Shown: positions 46,330-57,027, counted from the stretch's first letter. The stretch is 64,000 bases of DNA from Pararge aegeria (GCF_905163445.1 NC_053202.1:9610001-9674000), one strand, 5' to 3'. The notes: generated by a model not told the origin, from the letters alone. Numbers and translations: made by a program.

Positions 46330-48170
46330 TTTATTTATTTATTTATACTTATTATTTGTACACCACTCAAGCAAAGAAACAAGACAAAAAAAGAACAAAC
46401 ACATGAAGAATGAAGCAGGATACAAAAGGCGGCCTTGTCGCTAAGTAGCGATCTCTGCCAGGCAACCTTAGGATTAGGAAAACTAAAAAGAAAACAAATA
46501 GGTGGGGTACACTATTTAGAACATACATACAAATATCTACATACTAATACATAAACCAGACTACACAAATAAAAAAAAATAAAAAATACTATTGATAAAT
46601 ATAAAAAAATAGATATACTAATACATATCCTAATATACCATAAATACTTAAATATGAGTTTGAGTAGATAAATAAATAATAATAGTCGTCTTTACTGGGC
46701 GAGATAATGAGCCTTAACAGCATTTTTAAATATGCCCAATGACTTCGACTGTCTTATGATCAATGGGAGTGCATTCCACAATTCAGTAGCTTTGACAGTG
46801 AACGAATGCTTATAAAACTTCGTTTTGTGGAACGGCATGCTCAAAGTCAGCGCACGACTCGATCTAAGTTCCGACTGCACTCCAAGAAATTTAAACTTCT
46901 CCTTAAGATAAGAAGGAGTCTTAGGATTAAATAACACACAGTACAGAAGTGAAAGTACATGAAGATCCCGGCGACGGCGGATAGGGAGCCACTTAAGCTT
47001 CTGACGAAATTCAGATACATGGTCATATTTGCGTAATCCAAATATGACCCGAATAGCTAGATTTTGAAGACGCTCAAGTTTGTTAAGATAGTCCTCGGTC
47101 AAATTAAGATAGCTTGCGTCCGCATAGTCGAGAATAGAGAGAAAAAGAGAATATGCTAACATAACTTTAGTCGGGATTGGAAGAATGGATCGCAGACGGC
47201 ACAGCGACCTAAAAGTGCCAAAAGTCCTTCTACTCAAATCCCTGACTTGCATAGACCACGATAACTCTTTATCAAGATGCAAGCCAAGGTCCTTTACAGA
47301 GGCACAAAACGGAATTGTGACACCATTAAAATCAACACTAGGTAGATTTCCCCAATCAACCCTTGACCGCATACCAGGGCTTCCAATAATAATAGCCTGA
47401 GATTTTGCTGGATTAACCTTAAGTCCATACTGCCTGCTCCACTCAAAAATTTCATTAAGATCGGTGTTAATAGCAGCAACAGTAGAACCAAGGTTATCAA
47501 GGGTTGAATGGCGATAGATTTGGATATCATCTGCATACATGTGATAGAGAGAAGAGATACGTTTGGAAATTGAATTAATAAAAATAGCAAAGAGTAAGGG
47601 AGATAACACGCCGCCCTGAGGTACCCCGGCCGCAACATCACACCAGGATGAAGAGGTCTCCTCAATCCGAATGCGTTGCCGACGACCAAACAGGTAACTC
47701 CGAAACCAATCTATCACCGATGGAGATATGTTAATGGAGCGCAGGATACTCAACAAGATATCATAATCAACTGAGTTAAAGGCATTACTGAAGTCTAGCA
47801 GTATCAGTACTGTGAGTTCCTTATTATCCATCGCCCACCGAATATCATCAGTTACTTTTACTAGCGCTGTAACTGTACTATGACCAGCACGAAAGCCGGA
47901 TTGCAAGGGACTGAGAAGTAAGTTTTTATTAAGGAAAAGATGGAATTGTTCGTAAACTAGCTTCTCAAGAACTTTATAAAGGAACGGTAAAATAGAAATG
48001 GGACGGAAATCAGAGAAAGAAACAGGATTGGCCTTTTTAGGCAGAAGGGTGACTTGTGCATTCTTCCAAGCTTCAGGAAATTTGATGGTATGGTGGAAAA
48101 TTTCTTGGTAAACAAAGAGTGTCTTTTGTGTTATGCTTGTTGAGTTAGCCTTTAAGTGGAGTGTACAGCA
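46330..48170 (-). mobile_element. Non-LTR retrotransposon 5, 5' truncated, at array edge
   Basis: The 3' end at the left has a (TTTA)n-type tail directly joined to satellite at AAGTATA. The 3' UTR at about 46352-46691 includes AAAGGCGGCCTTGTCGCTAA and TAGCGATCTCTGCCAGGCAA (plus-strand reading). Related 3' UTRs occur at about 59378-59640 and 61690-61930. The ORF is open up to 48170; beyond that an in-frame stop and unrelated sequence begin. No target duplication can be assigned because the right flank is not satellite. Confidence 0.85.
46692..48170 (-). CDS. LINE reverse transcriptase, partial
   Basis: About 490 codons with no stops. It begins within the N-terminal part of the RT domain (HLKANSTSITQKTLFVYQE, then EAWKNAQVTLLPKK, then FRPISILPFLYKVLEKLVYE). 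It continues through LQSGFRAGHST, LLDFSNAFNSVDYD, AAGVPQGGVLSPLLFAIFI and the catalytic YADD (Y rather than F in first position), and ends with a C-terminal domain (LDYADASYLNL, then LERLQNLAIRVIFGLRKYDH). The endonuclease is lost. The YADD variant, GVLSPLLF block and TTTA tail separate it from LINEs 1-4. It belongs to a Jockey/CR1-like group, exact clade not determinable by eye. Confidence 0.87.
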   Translation of the reverse strand, partial: CCTLHLKANSTSITQKTLFVYQEIFHHTIKFPEAWKNAQVTLLPKKANPVSFSDFRPISILPFLYKVLEKLVYEQFHLFLNKNLLLSPLQSGFRAGHSTVTALVKVTDDIRWAMDNKELTVLILLDFSNAFNSVDYDILLSILRSINISPSVIDWFRSYLFGRRQRIRIEETSSSWCDVAAGVPQGGVLSPLLFAIFINSISKRISSLYHMYADDIQIYRHSTLDNLGSTVAAINTDLNEIFEWSRQYGLKVNPAKSQAIIIGSPGMRSRVDWGNLPSVDFNGVTIPFCASVKDLGLHLDKELSWSMQVRDLSRRTFGTFRSLCRLRSILPIPTKVMLAYSLFLSILDYADASYLNLTEDYLNKLERLQNLAIRVIFGLRKYDHVSEFRQKLKWLPIRRRRDLHVLSLLYCVLFNPKTPSYLKEKFKFLGVQSELRSSRALTLSMPFHKTKFYKHSFTVKATELWNALPLIIRQSKSLGIFKNAVKAHYLAQ

Positions 48171-48249
48171 TTATAAAACAATTGTTAAATGTGTCCATAT
48201 ATTAAGATAGGTTGTATACTCGTTGGCTTCCTAATAAATAATAAATGAA

Positions 48250-48371
48250 TAATAATTTTTAATGAGAAATGTTGCAAAAACTGCAAAAAATATCTTTTTT
48301 GAGAGCGTGTGAACATACGACTACCTTTTGAAGTTGACTCATTCGCGTACGAAGTCGCGCGGGTCCGCTAG
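48250..48371 (+). mobile_element. Helitron-like 3' end
   Basis: Ends GAAGTCGCGCGGGTCCGCTAG at about 48351-48371. The GCGAAGTCGCGGG..CTAG form is the usual 3' end of lepidopteran non-autonomous Helitrons, though the base after CTAG is A here rather than the expected T. The left limit is arbitrary. Confidence 0.4.
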
Positions 48372-48594
48372 ATGTACATTTTGTTGCGTTTATTAGTTAT
48401 CAAATTACATCGTTTCTGTATACTTGTGCGCTTTTTTGATCATATCTCGAAACTTGGTTTTTGTAGTTAACGAAACTTTACCTTTAAAACGGCAGTACTA
48501 TAGAAGTAGAAAAGGGTGTCACTCGCATTAAAAAAAAAAAAAATTAAATCCTAAAAATTGCATAGAAGCAGACGACAAAAGATAGATAGAAGAC

Positions 48595-48906
48595 CAGTCA
48601 TATCAACTCATAACCGGGACCCACTACAGAGCACGGGTCTCCTCCCACAATGAGAAGGAGATAAGGCCGTGGTCCACCACGCTGGCCCAGTGCGGAATGT
48701 GTAGACTCCACACACCTTTGAAAACATTATCGAGAAATTTCAGGCATGCACGTTTCCTCACGACGTTTTCCTTCACCGTTAAAGCAAAGTGATATTTTAA
48801 AACGCATATAACTTAGACTTCTAACAAAAGTTAGAGGCGTGCTGGGATTCGAACTCGCTCCCCCGATAGTGAAGTCGAGGTCCTACCTACTGGGCTATCA
48901 CCGCTA
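48595..48906 (-). repeat. SINE family A, near full length
   Basis: Minus-strand order: box-A-like AGCGGTGATAGCCCAGTAGG near 48887-48906, box-B-like GAGTTCGAATCCCAGC near 48843-48858, ATATGCGTTTTAAAATATCA, AAACATT and TGTGTGGAGTC blocks, and GAGACCCGTGCTCTGTAGTG near the 3' end. The usual (ATG)n tail is lost. This is the best reference copy in the window for the broken copies elsewhere. Confidence 0.7.
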
Positions 48907-49159
48907 AAAAACAAGACGTGAATATAATTCTACTAGGAGAACTATACACTGCTTCCAGTCAGCAGCCGTATAAACTAAAGTCAACTATTGGCTTTGTTAC
49001 GAAATAATTCCTTTGACTAGATTCTAGTTCAAACTAAAATTAATTAACTATGAACGGTGTAGAAATTTTGCAACAACACCGCACTTTCTGACTTATATAC
49101 CACGTTTTGCTACGCGTGCAAAACCCGTTCTCGCGACTTTACTATTACTGTATTTATAA

Positions 49160-49325
49160 ACTTTAAAATGATGTTGGAAGAGAGCAATCTGCTGAGTTTC
49201 TTGCCGGCTCTTCTCAGTGGAATCTGCCTTCCGAACCGGTGGTAGAGTCACTACAAACAGACTTGACGTTTCAAAAGTGCTTATTAATTAGGCCTACTTG
49301 AAATAAATGAATTTTGAATTTGAAT
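49160..49325 (+). mobile_element. LINE 3' UTR remnant (family of LINE 4)
   Basis: Shares GAGTTTCTTGCCGGCTCTTC, GAACCGGTGGTAGAGTCACT, GACGTTTCAAAAGTGCTTAT and TACTTGAAATAAATGAATTT with 45765-45946. Only the UTR and a short tail remain. It is directly abutted on the right by another repeat. Confidence 0.75.
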
Positions 49326-49560
49326 ATTCGGGAGCCTTCCCAGCGAAGCTGACCGCTGTAGTTGAGAAATCATGATCATTATCTGGTGGGTGGCTTCAGG
49401 AATGGCTAACTACCAGACAAAGACGTGCCGCTATGCGTTTCAGCGTTCCGGTACGATGTCGCGTAGATACTGATTAGCTAGCCTGTTACCCATCTAAGAC
49501 CCCATCATCCACCAGGTGAGATACAATCTCACCTAAGATATACTTACTTAAACGAGACAA
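49326..49560 (+). repeat. Dispersed LINE 3'-UTR-like repeat, degenerate
   Basis: Contains CTGGTGGGTGGCTTCAGGAA, GACGTGCCGCTATGCGTTTC, GCGTTCCGGTACGATGTCGC and a CCAGGTGAGATACAATCTCAC end. Same motif order as 1495-1692 and 53935-54080. Confidence 0.5.
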
Positions 49561-49584
49561 AAACTTATAAATAACTCTTCTACG

Positions 49585-49648
49585 AGACACGAGGTCTTTG
49601 CCCAGCAGTGGGACGTTAATAGGCTGCGGATGATGATGATAATGATGC
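49585..49648 (+). mobile_element. RTE-type LINE tail fragment
   Basis: GAGGTCTTTGCCCAGCAGTG at about 49590-49609, followed by GGACGTTAATAGGCTG and a GATGATGATGATAATGATG tail. It parallels the tail at 1240-1288 but belongs to a different RTE subfamily. Confidence 0.55.
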
Positions 49649-49849
49649 ATTCATTTGTGTAATGTTTATCATATACGATGAACATTACCAAATTTCCGAG
49701 AGCATCACCACACAGGATCCTCTGCCTTCCCTATCCGCGAACTATTTGGGTTCGTGATCTTTTATTGAACATGACCTACGTTTGGACTTAAGAGGCTCGT
49801 AAACACCATCGATTTAATAAAACATAAAATTACAAAGCGTGCTCCATCA

Positions 49850-50290
49850 CATCAACCATTTAGCGGCCCACTACAAAGCACGGGTCTCCTTCCAAAAAGA
49901 GAAGGGGTTAAGGCCGTAGTCCACCATGCTAGCCTAGTGTGGATTGGTGAACTGCACACACCTTTGAGAACATTTATATTAAAAGTATTTATGTATATCA
50001 TTCATCAAAATATTCATCAGTCATCTTAGTACCCATAACACAAGTTACGCTCACCTTGGGGCTAGATGGCGATGCATGTATTTTCATAGTATATTTATTT
50101 TATTTATTTATTTTGTGAAACTCTCAGGCATGCAGGTTTCCTCACAATGTTTCCCTTCAACGTTGAAGCAAGTGATATTTTAATTTTTTTAAACGCACAT
50201 AACTCAGAAAAGTTACAGGTGCGTGCTGGGATTCGAACTCGGCCCCCCCGAAAGCGAAGTCGAGCTCATACTCAATGCGCTATCACCGCT
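49850..50290 (-). repeat. SINE family A copy interrupted by SINE family B fragment
   Basis: The family A 3' half is at 49850-49975 and its 5' half at 50115-50290 (box-B-like GAGTTCGAATCCCAGC near 50227-50242). Between them is a 5'-truncated family B body (about 49976-50114), including ACACAAGTTACGCTCACCTT near 50039 and a TTTATTTTATTTATTTATTTT tail, in the same orientation. Same nesting order as at 5869-6320, but an independent insertion at a different place in family A. Confidence 0.65.
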
Positions 50291-50590
50291 TATGTGGCGC
50301 GCTTATGTGGATGAAATTTGTTGTTAGACACGTAGCAAAATAATAATTAATCCGTGCAAGGAAATTCCCATTAGCTAAATCTCTCTTAGTAATCCTTGCA
50401 TGGAAATTAATAGCCGTGCCAATTTCAGCGCCGCACATTTCCAATAACCCGAGCACCGCCGTTCGTATTAACTGGGACTCCGTATTAATCTACGCTGCGA
50501 TATTTTATGCAAACCAAGATGTTTATCGTTGATACGGTCTGACATTCGCTAGCAGTGATGTCGCGATTTACAAACGCTGAGCTGCCATTT
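50291..50590. other. Intergenic, no gene seen
   Basis: Unassigned, with a short direct repeat of GCGCTTATGTGG at 50289-50310. No coding or RNA signal. Confidence 0.4.
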
Positions 50591-50599
50591 TTTTTGACG

Positions 50600-50672
50600 T
50601 GCGGTTGGCGCGGTGGCAGCTACCCTGCATTATGTGTCCAAGGCTGTGGGTTCGATTCCCACAAGTGGATCA
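50600..50672 (+). repeat. tRNA-derived SINE head (family B), isolated
   Basis: Box A TTGGCGCGGTGGCAGCTACC near 50606-50625 and box B GTGGGTTCGATTCCCAC near 50646-50662. The body is missing. The head runs directly into a minus-strand family A tail. Confidence 0.6.
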
Positions 50673-50738
50673 TCATCAACCCATAACCGGCCATCTACAG
50701 AGCGCGGGTCACCTCCCAAAGTGAGAAGGGGTTAAGGC
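50673..50738 (-). repeat. SINE family A 3' end fragment
   Basis: Plus-strand reading ATCATCATCAACCCATAACC, then GAGCGCGGGTCACCTCCCAA, then GAGAAGGGGTTAAGGC: the last ~65 bp of family A inverted. Confidence 0.6.
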
Positions 50739-50739
50739 T

Positions 50740-50893
50740 GTTAAATGATTGTGCGATGAACACAAATTTTATTCACTAAATTTACAGGTTTTGCAGGAAC
50801 GCCTTTACTTTTACACAAAATATCGTCCTACCCTCACGTTCTAATAAAGCAACCAAATTATTTACCGCGGGTAACGCCGCGCGGCATAGCTAG
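50740..50893 (+). mobile_element. Helitron-like 3' end
   Basis: Ends ACGCCGCGCGGCATAGCTAG followed by T, matching the CTAG/T end of Helitrons, with a GC-rich stem just upstream (GCCGCGCGGC). The 5' end is not recognised. Confidence 0.45.
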
Positions 50894-51858
50894 TATCATA
50901 ATATAGGATGGTATTGTATCACGCTCTAAGTGAGCAGGGTCTATGAATTACACGAGTGGAAGCAAAGTGAATGTAAACAGAGATTCGGCCGATCGTACGA
51001 TCCCGTGCCTTAACTATGTTATAAACCTCTTCTGGATGGGAAAACATAACTTATCGATATCGATATCGAACGTGCAGTGAAGTTACTGAATAATCCCCTA
51101 CACAAAATAGCTGATTAAACTAATAATATAGCTATCCATACAACTTGCTCTTCAGTATGGCCTTGTCGATTTTGAGATGTATTACGCAGGACTAGGATTT
51201 CCGCAAAATAAAACAAATATAACTTCGGGCAGAGTAACACCCTGATTGAATCTCACACGTATAATGTCCGCTTATTTATTCTACTACCCTATTTATAGTA
51301 TTTTCATCAATGTATCAAATCAACATTTAATATTTAGTTAGCTATTTGATTAGTTAGTGTAATAATTCATGATTACATAAATAACCAATTATTGGAATAT
51401 CAATCAAATAATTAAATGAACATAAAACAGTATCTTGTAATAATTATGTGCCAACTACGTCACGACCGTCAAGTGCCTATCGGGTACTTGTTAACAGATG
51501 CCTTACCGCCTTACAAGCAGTGCATTACTTTACTGTGATTGAACAATTATCACTGACTATTTGAATTGGTTACAAATTGTAGATCTGATATAGTGCTACT
51601 TGGTCGATCATTACGGCGTGCAATTATGTTGACTTTACTTATCCACATGACAGTAATCTGGTGAAAGCTGATTAGGAAGGAGTATCAAAATAGTTGGAAC
51701 TTGCTCACGAAACTAACGCCATGTAGAGTGTTGAGTCAACCGTTATTGTTCCGATAGTTTTTTCAGTCTTATCGCTAAAAGCTTAGAGACCAATATCTTA
51801 AGAAGCTTGGTTGTTGGATCGCGGATCGTATACAGCAGGCAGTGGTTCATTAAACGGC
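50894..51858. other. Intergenic, no gene seen
   Basis: AT-rich sequence without motifs I recognise. ATCGATATCGATATCGA near 51054-51070 is a small self-complementary run. No gene evidence. Confidence 0.45.
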
Positions 51859-51887
51859 TCCAGAGTGAGGAGGCTCCTCACTCTGGA
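51859..51887. repeat. Perfect 29-bp palindrome
   Basis: TCCAGAGTGAGGAG, one G, then CTCCTCACTCTGGA: 14-bp perfect arms around a single base. GC-rich in an AT-rich setting. Function unknown; may be the end of an old element. Confidence 0.7.
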
Positions 51888-52034
51888 TCCCTGAGCTTGG
51901 ACACTTAAAAGACCCGCAACCATAGAAGTAGTTTTTTTTATAAATTTTAAATAGTGTTTTTGTTTTATTTTATATAATTTAATACTCTTGAAAAATTTTT
52001 AAAAATGTAAAGAAATAAATGAGATTATACGAAC

Positions 52035-52080
52035 CCATGGCCGACGGGTATCTCCTGCCGGGGTTGATACCCGGCCGGCC
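52035..52080. repeat. GC-rich hairpin
   Basis: GGCCGACGGGTAT, a loop with CTCCTGCCGGGGTTG, then ATACCCGGCCGGCC. Arms match apart from one extra or changed base. It follows AAAGAAATAAATGAG, which looks like an element tail. Unassigned. Confidence 0.5.
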
Positions 52081-52190
52081 CATATTTTTAATTACATTAT
52101 ATTTTTTTTGAGGATTATATGCAACAAAGAATCTGTATATCTACGAGTATATATTCTTGATTCAAACACTATAACTAGTAAAGATATTAC

Positions 52191-52434
52191 AAATACATTT
52201 ATTTCAAGTAGTAGGTCTGCAAAGCCATTTTAGAAACATCTGTCTATTTTTTCCGGAAAACAAATTTTCAGAAAATAAGCCGATACGAAACTCAGTGTGT
52301 TTTTGCTCTTTACAAACATTTAATAATTTTACAACAATGACATAATGTTTTATCTGGTGTGAGATGAAACTGGACTTAGGGCACTAACATAGGCCTGCTT
52401 GAAATAAATGAATTTTGAATTTTGAATTTTGAAT
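52191..52434. mobile_element. Two opposed LINE 3' ends (inverted pair)
   Basis: 52191 to about 52375 is a minus-strand 3' region of the LINE 2/LINE 4 family (CATTTATTTCAAGTAG, GAAACTCAG, TTGCTCTTT and GTGTGAGATGA blocks correspond to 26216-26405). About 52388-52434 is a plus-strand tail of the same family (AGGCCTGCTTGAAATAAATG, then (GAATTTT)n). The result is a 244-bp unit with inverted ends. Confidence 0.6.
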
Positions 52435-52960
52435 CATATCTAAACTTAAGTTACCTTTGTTATCGATATATTGAAATAAACAGGTAGGTACATCACTTCA
52501 ATAATACGTCGGCCCAGGTAACAATTTTCCCTAAGCTTCTGTATTAAAGTCCCCGAGGACACCTTTATTTATTTTGTTTCGGCAATGAATTAATATTCAA
52601 AGTTGCATTAATTTTTTATATTATAAAAGGCTATTTTTATAAGAAAGAGAAAATTTCATTAAAAGCAAGAGTTTTATTTACATTTTTTTTTTGCCAGTCC
52701 AGTGGCATTTTAATCTACAAGATACTATTATAACTACGCGTCAATTTACGATGAACGGACTATAAAACGTTTTTATTTTTTGTCTTTGCTGTGATTCGAT
52801 TCAGGTACGTGGGTATTTGAAACATGCGGGAATAAATTAATATTTTTAATAAATGAATAAAATATCCTTCAATTAAACTTCAATTCCTCGCAAATAGGCT
52901 TTGCCTTTTTATCAAAAAGCCTAGACTCCGAGTCGGAAGATCAATTAAAATAACTATGAA
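52435..52960. other. Intergenic, no gene seen
   Basis: AT-rich, a T run near 52684-52692, nothing assignable. Confidence 0.4.
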
Positions 52961-53391
52961 TCCCTACTAATATTATAAATGTCACTGTAAGTTCGTTTGT
53001 TACGCTTTCACGCAAAAACTACTAAACCGATCATCATGAAACTTTCTACACATATTATTATAAGTATTAGAAGTAATATAGGATACTTTTTATCCCGACA
53101 TTAAGCTCGGTTCCGGGGGGAGAGGGGATGAAAGTGTTTGTTGATTTTACACCATAACTCTGACAAATTATAACCGATTTAAATAATAATTTTATCGGTT
53201 ATAATATGTGTTTAATTTTGCTCAGACTGTGGCTGGAGATAGAGGACGGAACTCCTCAGCGGACAACAGCAAACCCCTCATTTAAGGCTTAGCGATACTG
53301 AATACTTTAATTTTTTTTAGAACTACAATTAAATTTAATGCCACATCAAAAAACAAAATCTAACGCAGACGAAGTCGTGGGCAACAGCTAG
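52961..53391 (+). mobile_element. Non-autonomous Helitron, complete
   Basis: Begins A/TCCCTACTAATATTATAAAT at 52961 and ends GGGCAACAGCTAG/T at 53391, exactly between A and T as Helitrons do, with no target duplication. Internal CGCAAAAACTACTAAACCGA, GATACTTTTTATCCCG and CAGACGAAGTCGTGGGC are standard for the lepidopteran family. 431 bp, no RepHel coding sequence, so it would depend on a helper. Confidence 0.8.
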
Positions 53392-53930
53392 TAATCTATA
53401 AATACTTTTTTTGCACAAGTGCATAAAAACGTGTCTTAATTCGCTTACACAAAGGCGTAAAGTAATTTTTTCAGTGATTTTTTAATTAATAATATTACAA
53501 AGCCACGAACAAGATTTCTAAAGAACTTATATTCATGAACGCTTTAAATCGTGTTAAAAGTAAAGACAAAGTGAAAACGCAACAAACAACGTAGACAAGA
53601 AAGTTTTGGAGATAAGGCGAAATGAGATATAAGTTTTGAGGTGTGGCAGGTGAAAGTTGGTAAGTCCCGTAACGACGTTATTTCATGGATGTAAAAACAA
53701 ACTTCAGGATTTAGACGCACGGTTTGTTCTTGATTCCTATTATTGGTGTATTTATGTAAATATTAGATAAAAAAATGTTAAGAGTTTATCAATGATGAAT
53801 CTTTGTGACTATGTGCATCAAGGTTTTCTGTCAAGAGATTGTCAGTGACGGATATCTGAGGAAATTTGTGTTGAACCTCGAACCTTTTAGAAAGAAAAAA
53901 ACGAACACGAGAAAAAACGTGAGCGCTGTC
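53392..53930. other. Intergenic, no gene seen
   Basis: No recognisable gene or repeat. A short plus-strand open frame starting near 53805 ends inside the adjacent LINE-like repeat and is not credible. Confidence 0.4.
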
Positions 53931-53934
53931 TCTT

Positions 53935-54085
53935 ATAAGTGGGGATCCAATTTGTTAGGTCACGTTCGATTCGCGGCGGAATTGGATTTTATAATTTATC
54001 TGGTCTGGTTACTGGGAGGTTTCGGCCGTGGCTAGTTACCACCCGATCGGCAAAGCCATCAAGCAATTTAGTATTAAGTTACTTT
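53935..54085 (+). repeat. Dispersed LINE 3'-UTR-like repeat
   Basis: Best-preserved copy in the window of the GGAGGTTTCGGCCGTGGCTA / GTTACCACCCGATCGGCAAA family. Also seen at 1495-1692 and 49326-49560. Confidence 0.55.
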
Positions 54086-54860
54086 TATAAGTTTTTAAAT
54101 GCATTAAAAAAAATCGGAAACCTAAAAATTTAAATTGTAACCTAAGGTTTTTGAATTGTACCAAATTGGAATATATTTACTGATGTTCGCTTAGTTCACT
54201 GTCACACTTCGAGACAACGTGGAAATGAATAACTTCACATTCAAAATATCTATAAACTTTTAACAGTCTTCGGTTTCACTTACATAAATGTATATCCCTG
54301 TCGAATCAGTGTGTCATTATTTTGTACTAGCGTTTCCAACTACTAAGCTTGTTGCACATTATTTTGTATAATATTCATAATTTAGGCACAATTCAAGGAA
54401 ATAAATATAATGGGCTACGGCATTTTGAATGCTGAACATTCTTTTATTTAATTGATCAACAGAATATATAAAATAATTATTTTTTATAATTTCAAGAAGC
54501 TTTAACTTTAACAAAATATAACAACAATTACATTGAAAACAACATTCCGATTCTTCAAAGTCTAACGGAAACAACTCAAGTCAGCCAGCATATCATCCTG
54601 AATTAAAATCAATCGAACATACTAAACAATGTGCTGTACTTTATTTTTATGCTGACTTCTCGGCTGTAATTAACAGCATAGGTTCCCGGCGACAATTCAA
54701 GGAATCCACTCCACTAAATATATCGGCAGCTTTCGCAAAATTGGAATTTTACCCTATAATAGGGATATATTCTCCGATGAAGACTTCATGCCGAGTAGTA
54801 TGACAGACCGCCCCGTTCCTGTTGTGTCACGAAGCCAAACTTGCCTGATGCTAAAGCCTA
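54086..54860. other. Intergenic, no gene seen
   Basis: AT-rich. A minus-strand open frame of about 70 codons at 54359-54574 has no motif and is ignored. No other signal. Confidence 0.4.
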
Positions 54861-54867
54861 ATAGTTT

Positions 54868-55020
54868 TTGAGAATTCATTTTCCCCAGTGCCTACAATAT
54901 GAGACCTTCAAATCAAGAGTGAATAGGCATCTTCTAGGCAAGCGCGCTCCACCTTATTCTGCATCATCGCTTACCATCAGGTGTGATTGCAGTCAAGCGC
55001 TCGTCTATAAACATGAAAAA
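54868..55020 (+). mobile_element. LINE ORF C-terminus and 3' end fragment
   Basis: Encodes FPQCLQYETFKSRVNRHLLG then KRAPPYSASS, the C-terminal signature of a common lepidopteran LINE ORF2. It is followed by CATCAGGTGTGATTGCAGTC and a short A run. The CAGGTGNGATNNCAGTC end resembles the end of the repeat at 49326-49560, so both may be parts of one LINE family. Confidence 0.6.
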
Positions 55021-55504
55021 AAGGTCTCTTTAATGTTGGAGCCAAACATAGGTAACAAAGAAACAATGATATTAATAGGTATTTAGTTATATATGATAGT
55101 TCGAACCGGATTAAATTCTAATCACTGCTGTACTAAACCTATTGATGAGAAAGTTTTCAATAGGACAAACCATTCCACCAGCTAAGTTCTACTAACTTTA
55201 CAGTTGTTGGTGAATTTATTGAGGTATACTTACATGGATTAAACTTAACTGATAGTTTTAAGTAGTTTATACATACTATATAGATCCTACTAATGTTTTT
55301 TTTTACGACGATTTATGGATGTATGGATGTTTGTATTGTCTATTTCACGCATTATTTTACTATCCCGTACCAGTTTTGATAAAACTTAACAATAATATAG
55401 TTTATACATCAAAATAACACATAGGCTATTTGGCAATTAGTTTCCAGTATGTTTGAAGGTCTACACTAATATGATCGAAAAAGGCTGAAGACGAAGAACA
55501 GACG
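55021..55504. other. Intergenic, no gene seen
   Basis: Nothing assignable. Confidence 0.4.
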
Positions 55505-55531
55505 GATTGTGTGTGTGTATGTGTGTGTGTA

Positions 55532-55580
<49 letters not shown>
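55505..55580 (+). repeat. (GT)n microsatellite
   Basis: About 75 bp of GT repeats with occasional AT steps. A second, more broken GT tract lies at 56529-56590. Confidence 0.9.
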
Positions 55581-55583
<3 letters not shown>

Positions 55584-56528
55584 AATGAACCTATTTTTAT
55601 TTACTTTTTATAATGGGAAGAATCGGTTCTTAGGTGAGTAATTGTGTAAGAAACGTTACAAAACTATTATTCTAATATGAATTCACAAAACCGATTTCAT
55701 TACATTGCAATACAAATAAATGTTGCTACAATGTAGGAATGGGAAATAAAACGCCCGTATCCATCGCTCGTAAATTCAAACCCCACCTGTCTTCAACCTT
55801 ACATTACATATTGTATACGTTCACATTGTTGGAGGTAATAATATCTTTTATTTACTGCAGCCGTGTGAGTTTTCCAATAGCAGAACGCAACATTTCTTTA
55901 GTGGTGGGTTTTCCAGCGATGGCAGCACTGGCGTCCTTTGTAAATGTAAACGCATATAAGTATAGGTAAACCCCGTCATTTGCGTATTTCTTTTTTTGAA
56001 TGGATACAATCTTGTGATATTCTGTCATAGCAGTTTTACTTAAGCCAATTTATGTTGATCACTGGAAAAGTTTATTTTGTGTATACTGTGCAATGTTTGA
56101 ATTGTGTTATAAATAATTAATATTTGAATTAATTAAATGTAAAATCACTGTGTAGTACAATAGCGAGTGCTAAATTGTGTATATTCATATGATTTAGAAA
56201 AATAAAAGACAAAAACAAGATGTTTTTAGTTGAAAAACTATTATTCCATTGTTTTCAGTTTTCAGTTATAAGCAGTGAAAAAAATGAAAATGAAAAATAA
56301 TTTATTTGTTATCTCAATTTCATTAAAAAAAAACCATAGGCGTACATTTGAGTTTGGAAAAAACCTGTATTTGGAGGTCTCGCTCATTCCTATACAAAGT
56401 TTACACATACACTGACTTAACCAATTTATTACATTTTACAGTTTTATACTTTTTTTTTGTTTAATGTTTAGAATTTTCAAAATTAATCATGCAAGCATGC
56501 AAATATGTGAGTGGGTGTTTGTAACTGT
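55581..56528. other. Intergenic, no gene seen
   Basis: Contains a 76-codon open frame (55739-55969) without known motifs. I see no convincing splice or homology evidence for an exon. Otherwise AT-rich. Confidence 0.4.
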
Positions 56529-56590
56529 TTGTGTGTGTTGAATGTGCGTGTGTGTGTGTTTTTGTGAGTGTGTGTGTGTTTATGTGTGTG
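56529..56590 (+). repeat. (GT)n-rich microsatellite, interrupted
   Basis: GTGTGTGTTGAATGTGCGTG and following GT runs. An open frame through it (Cys/Val-rich) is a by-product of the repeat. Confidence 0.8.
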
Positions 56591-56960
56591 CTTTTATTTT
56601 ATATTCAGTGACTCTATTTTTCTATCGATTTGGCTTTTTCACTAAAACTTTGAAGAATTTAATTAGGGTTCTTGAGAAATGTAATCAATTCACAACTAAC
56701 GACTCCCTACTCTTCTATCGTCGCTGCGAATCGATTCCAAATTAAAAACAGCCGAAACTGCATCGGTCATTTGCAATGGGAAATGAAAACGTAACACGAT
56801 TGCACCCACGAGTATTTGCGAATGCGAATTGCTCTTGCTTGTTCCGCGATTCATTCAAAAAGCGATATTTGTAATGACGGGGTGTTACAAGTTTAACGTG
56901 CCTGTGTGAGTGGGTGTGTTTCTGTTTCAACTTAGCTCCCGAAGGACGACACGATTTTGA
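56591..56960. other. Intergenic, no gene seen
   Basis: No assignable feature. Confidence 0.4.
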
Positions 56961-57027
56961 TTTGTTTTTTTCGTTCGAAAGATGAATAAGTCGGGAGTGC
57001 TCTTAGCTAAAAAATGTGAAAATCAGA

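Noticed and set aside
47294..47689. 131-codon frame inside LINE 5
   Set aside because: Same strand but different phase from the RT frame, hydrophobic by composition, no motifs.
55739..55969. 76-codon frame as a host exon
   Set aside because: No recognisable domain and no splice context that I can defend; typical length for chance in AT-rich DNA.
56542..56745. Cys/Val-rich small protein
   Set aside because: Translation of an interrupted (GT)n microsatellite.
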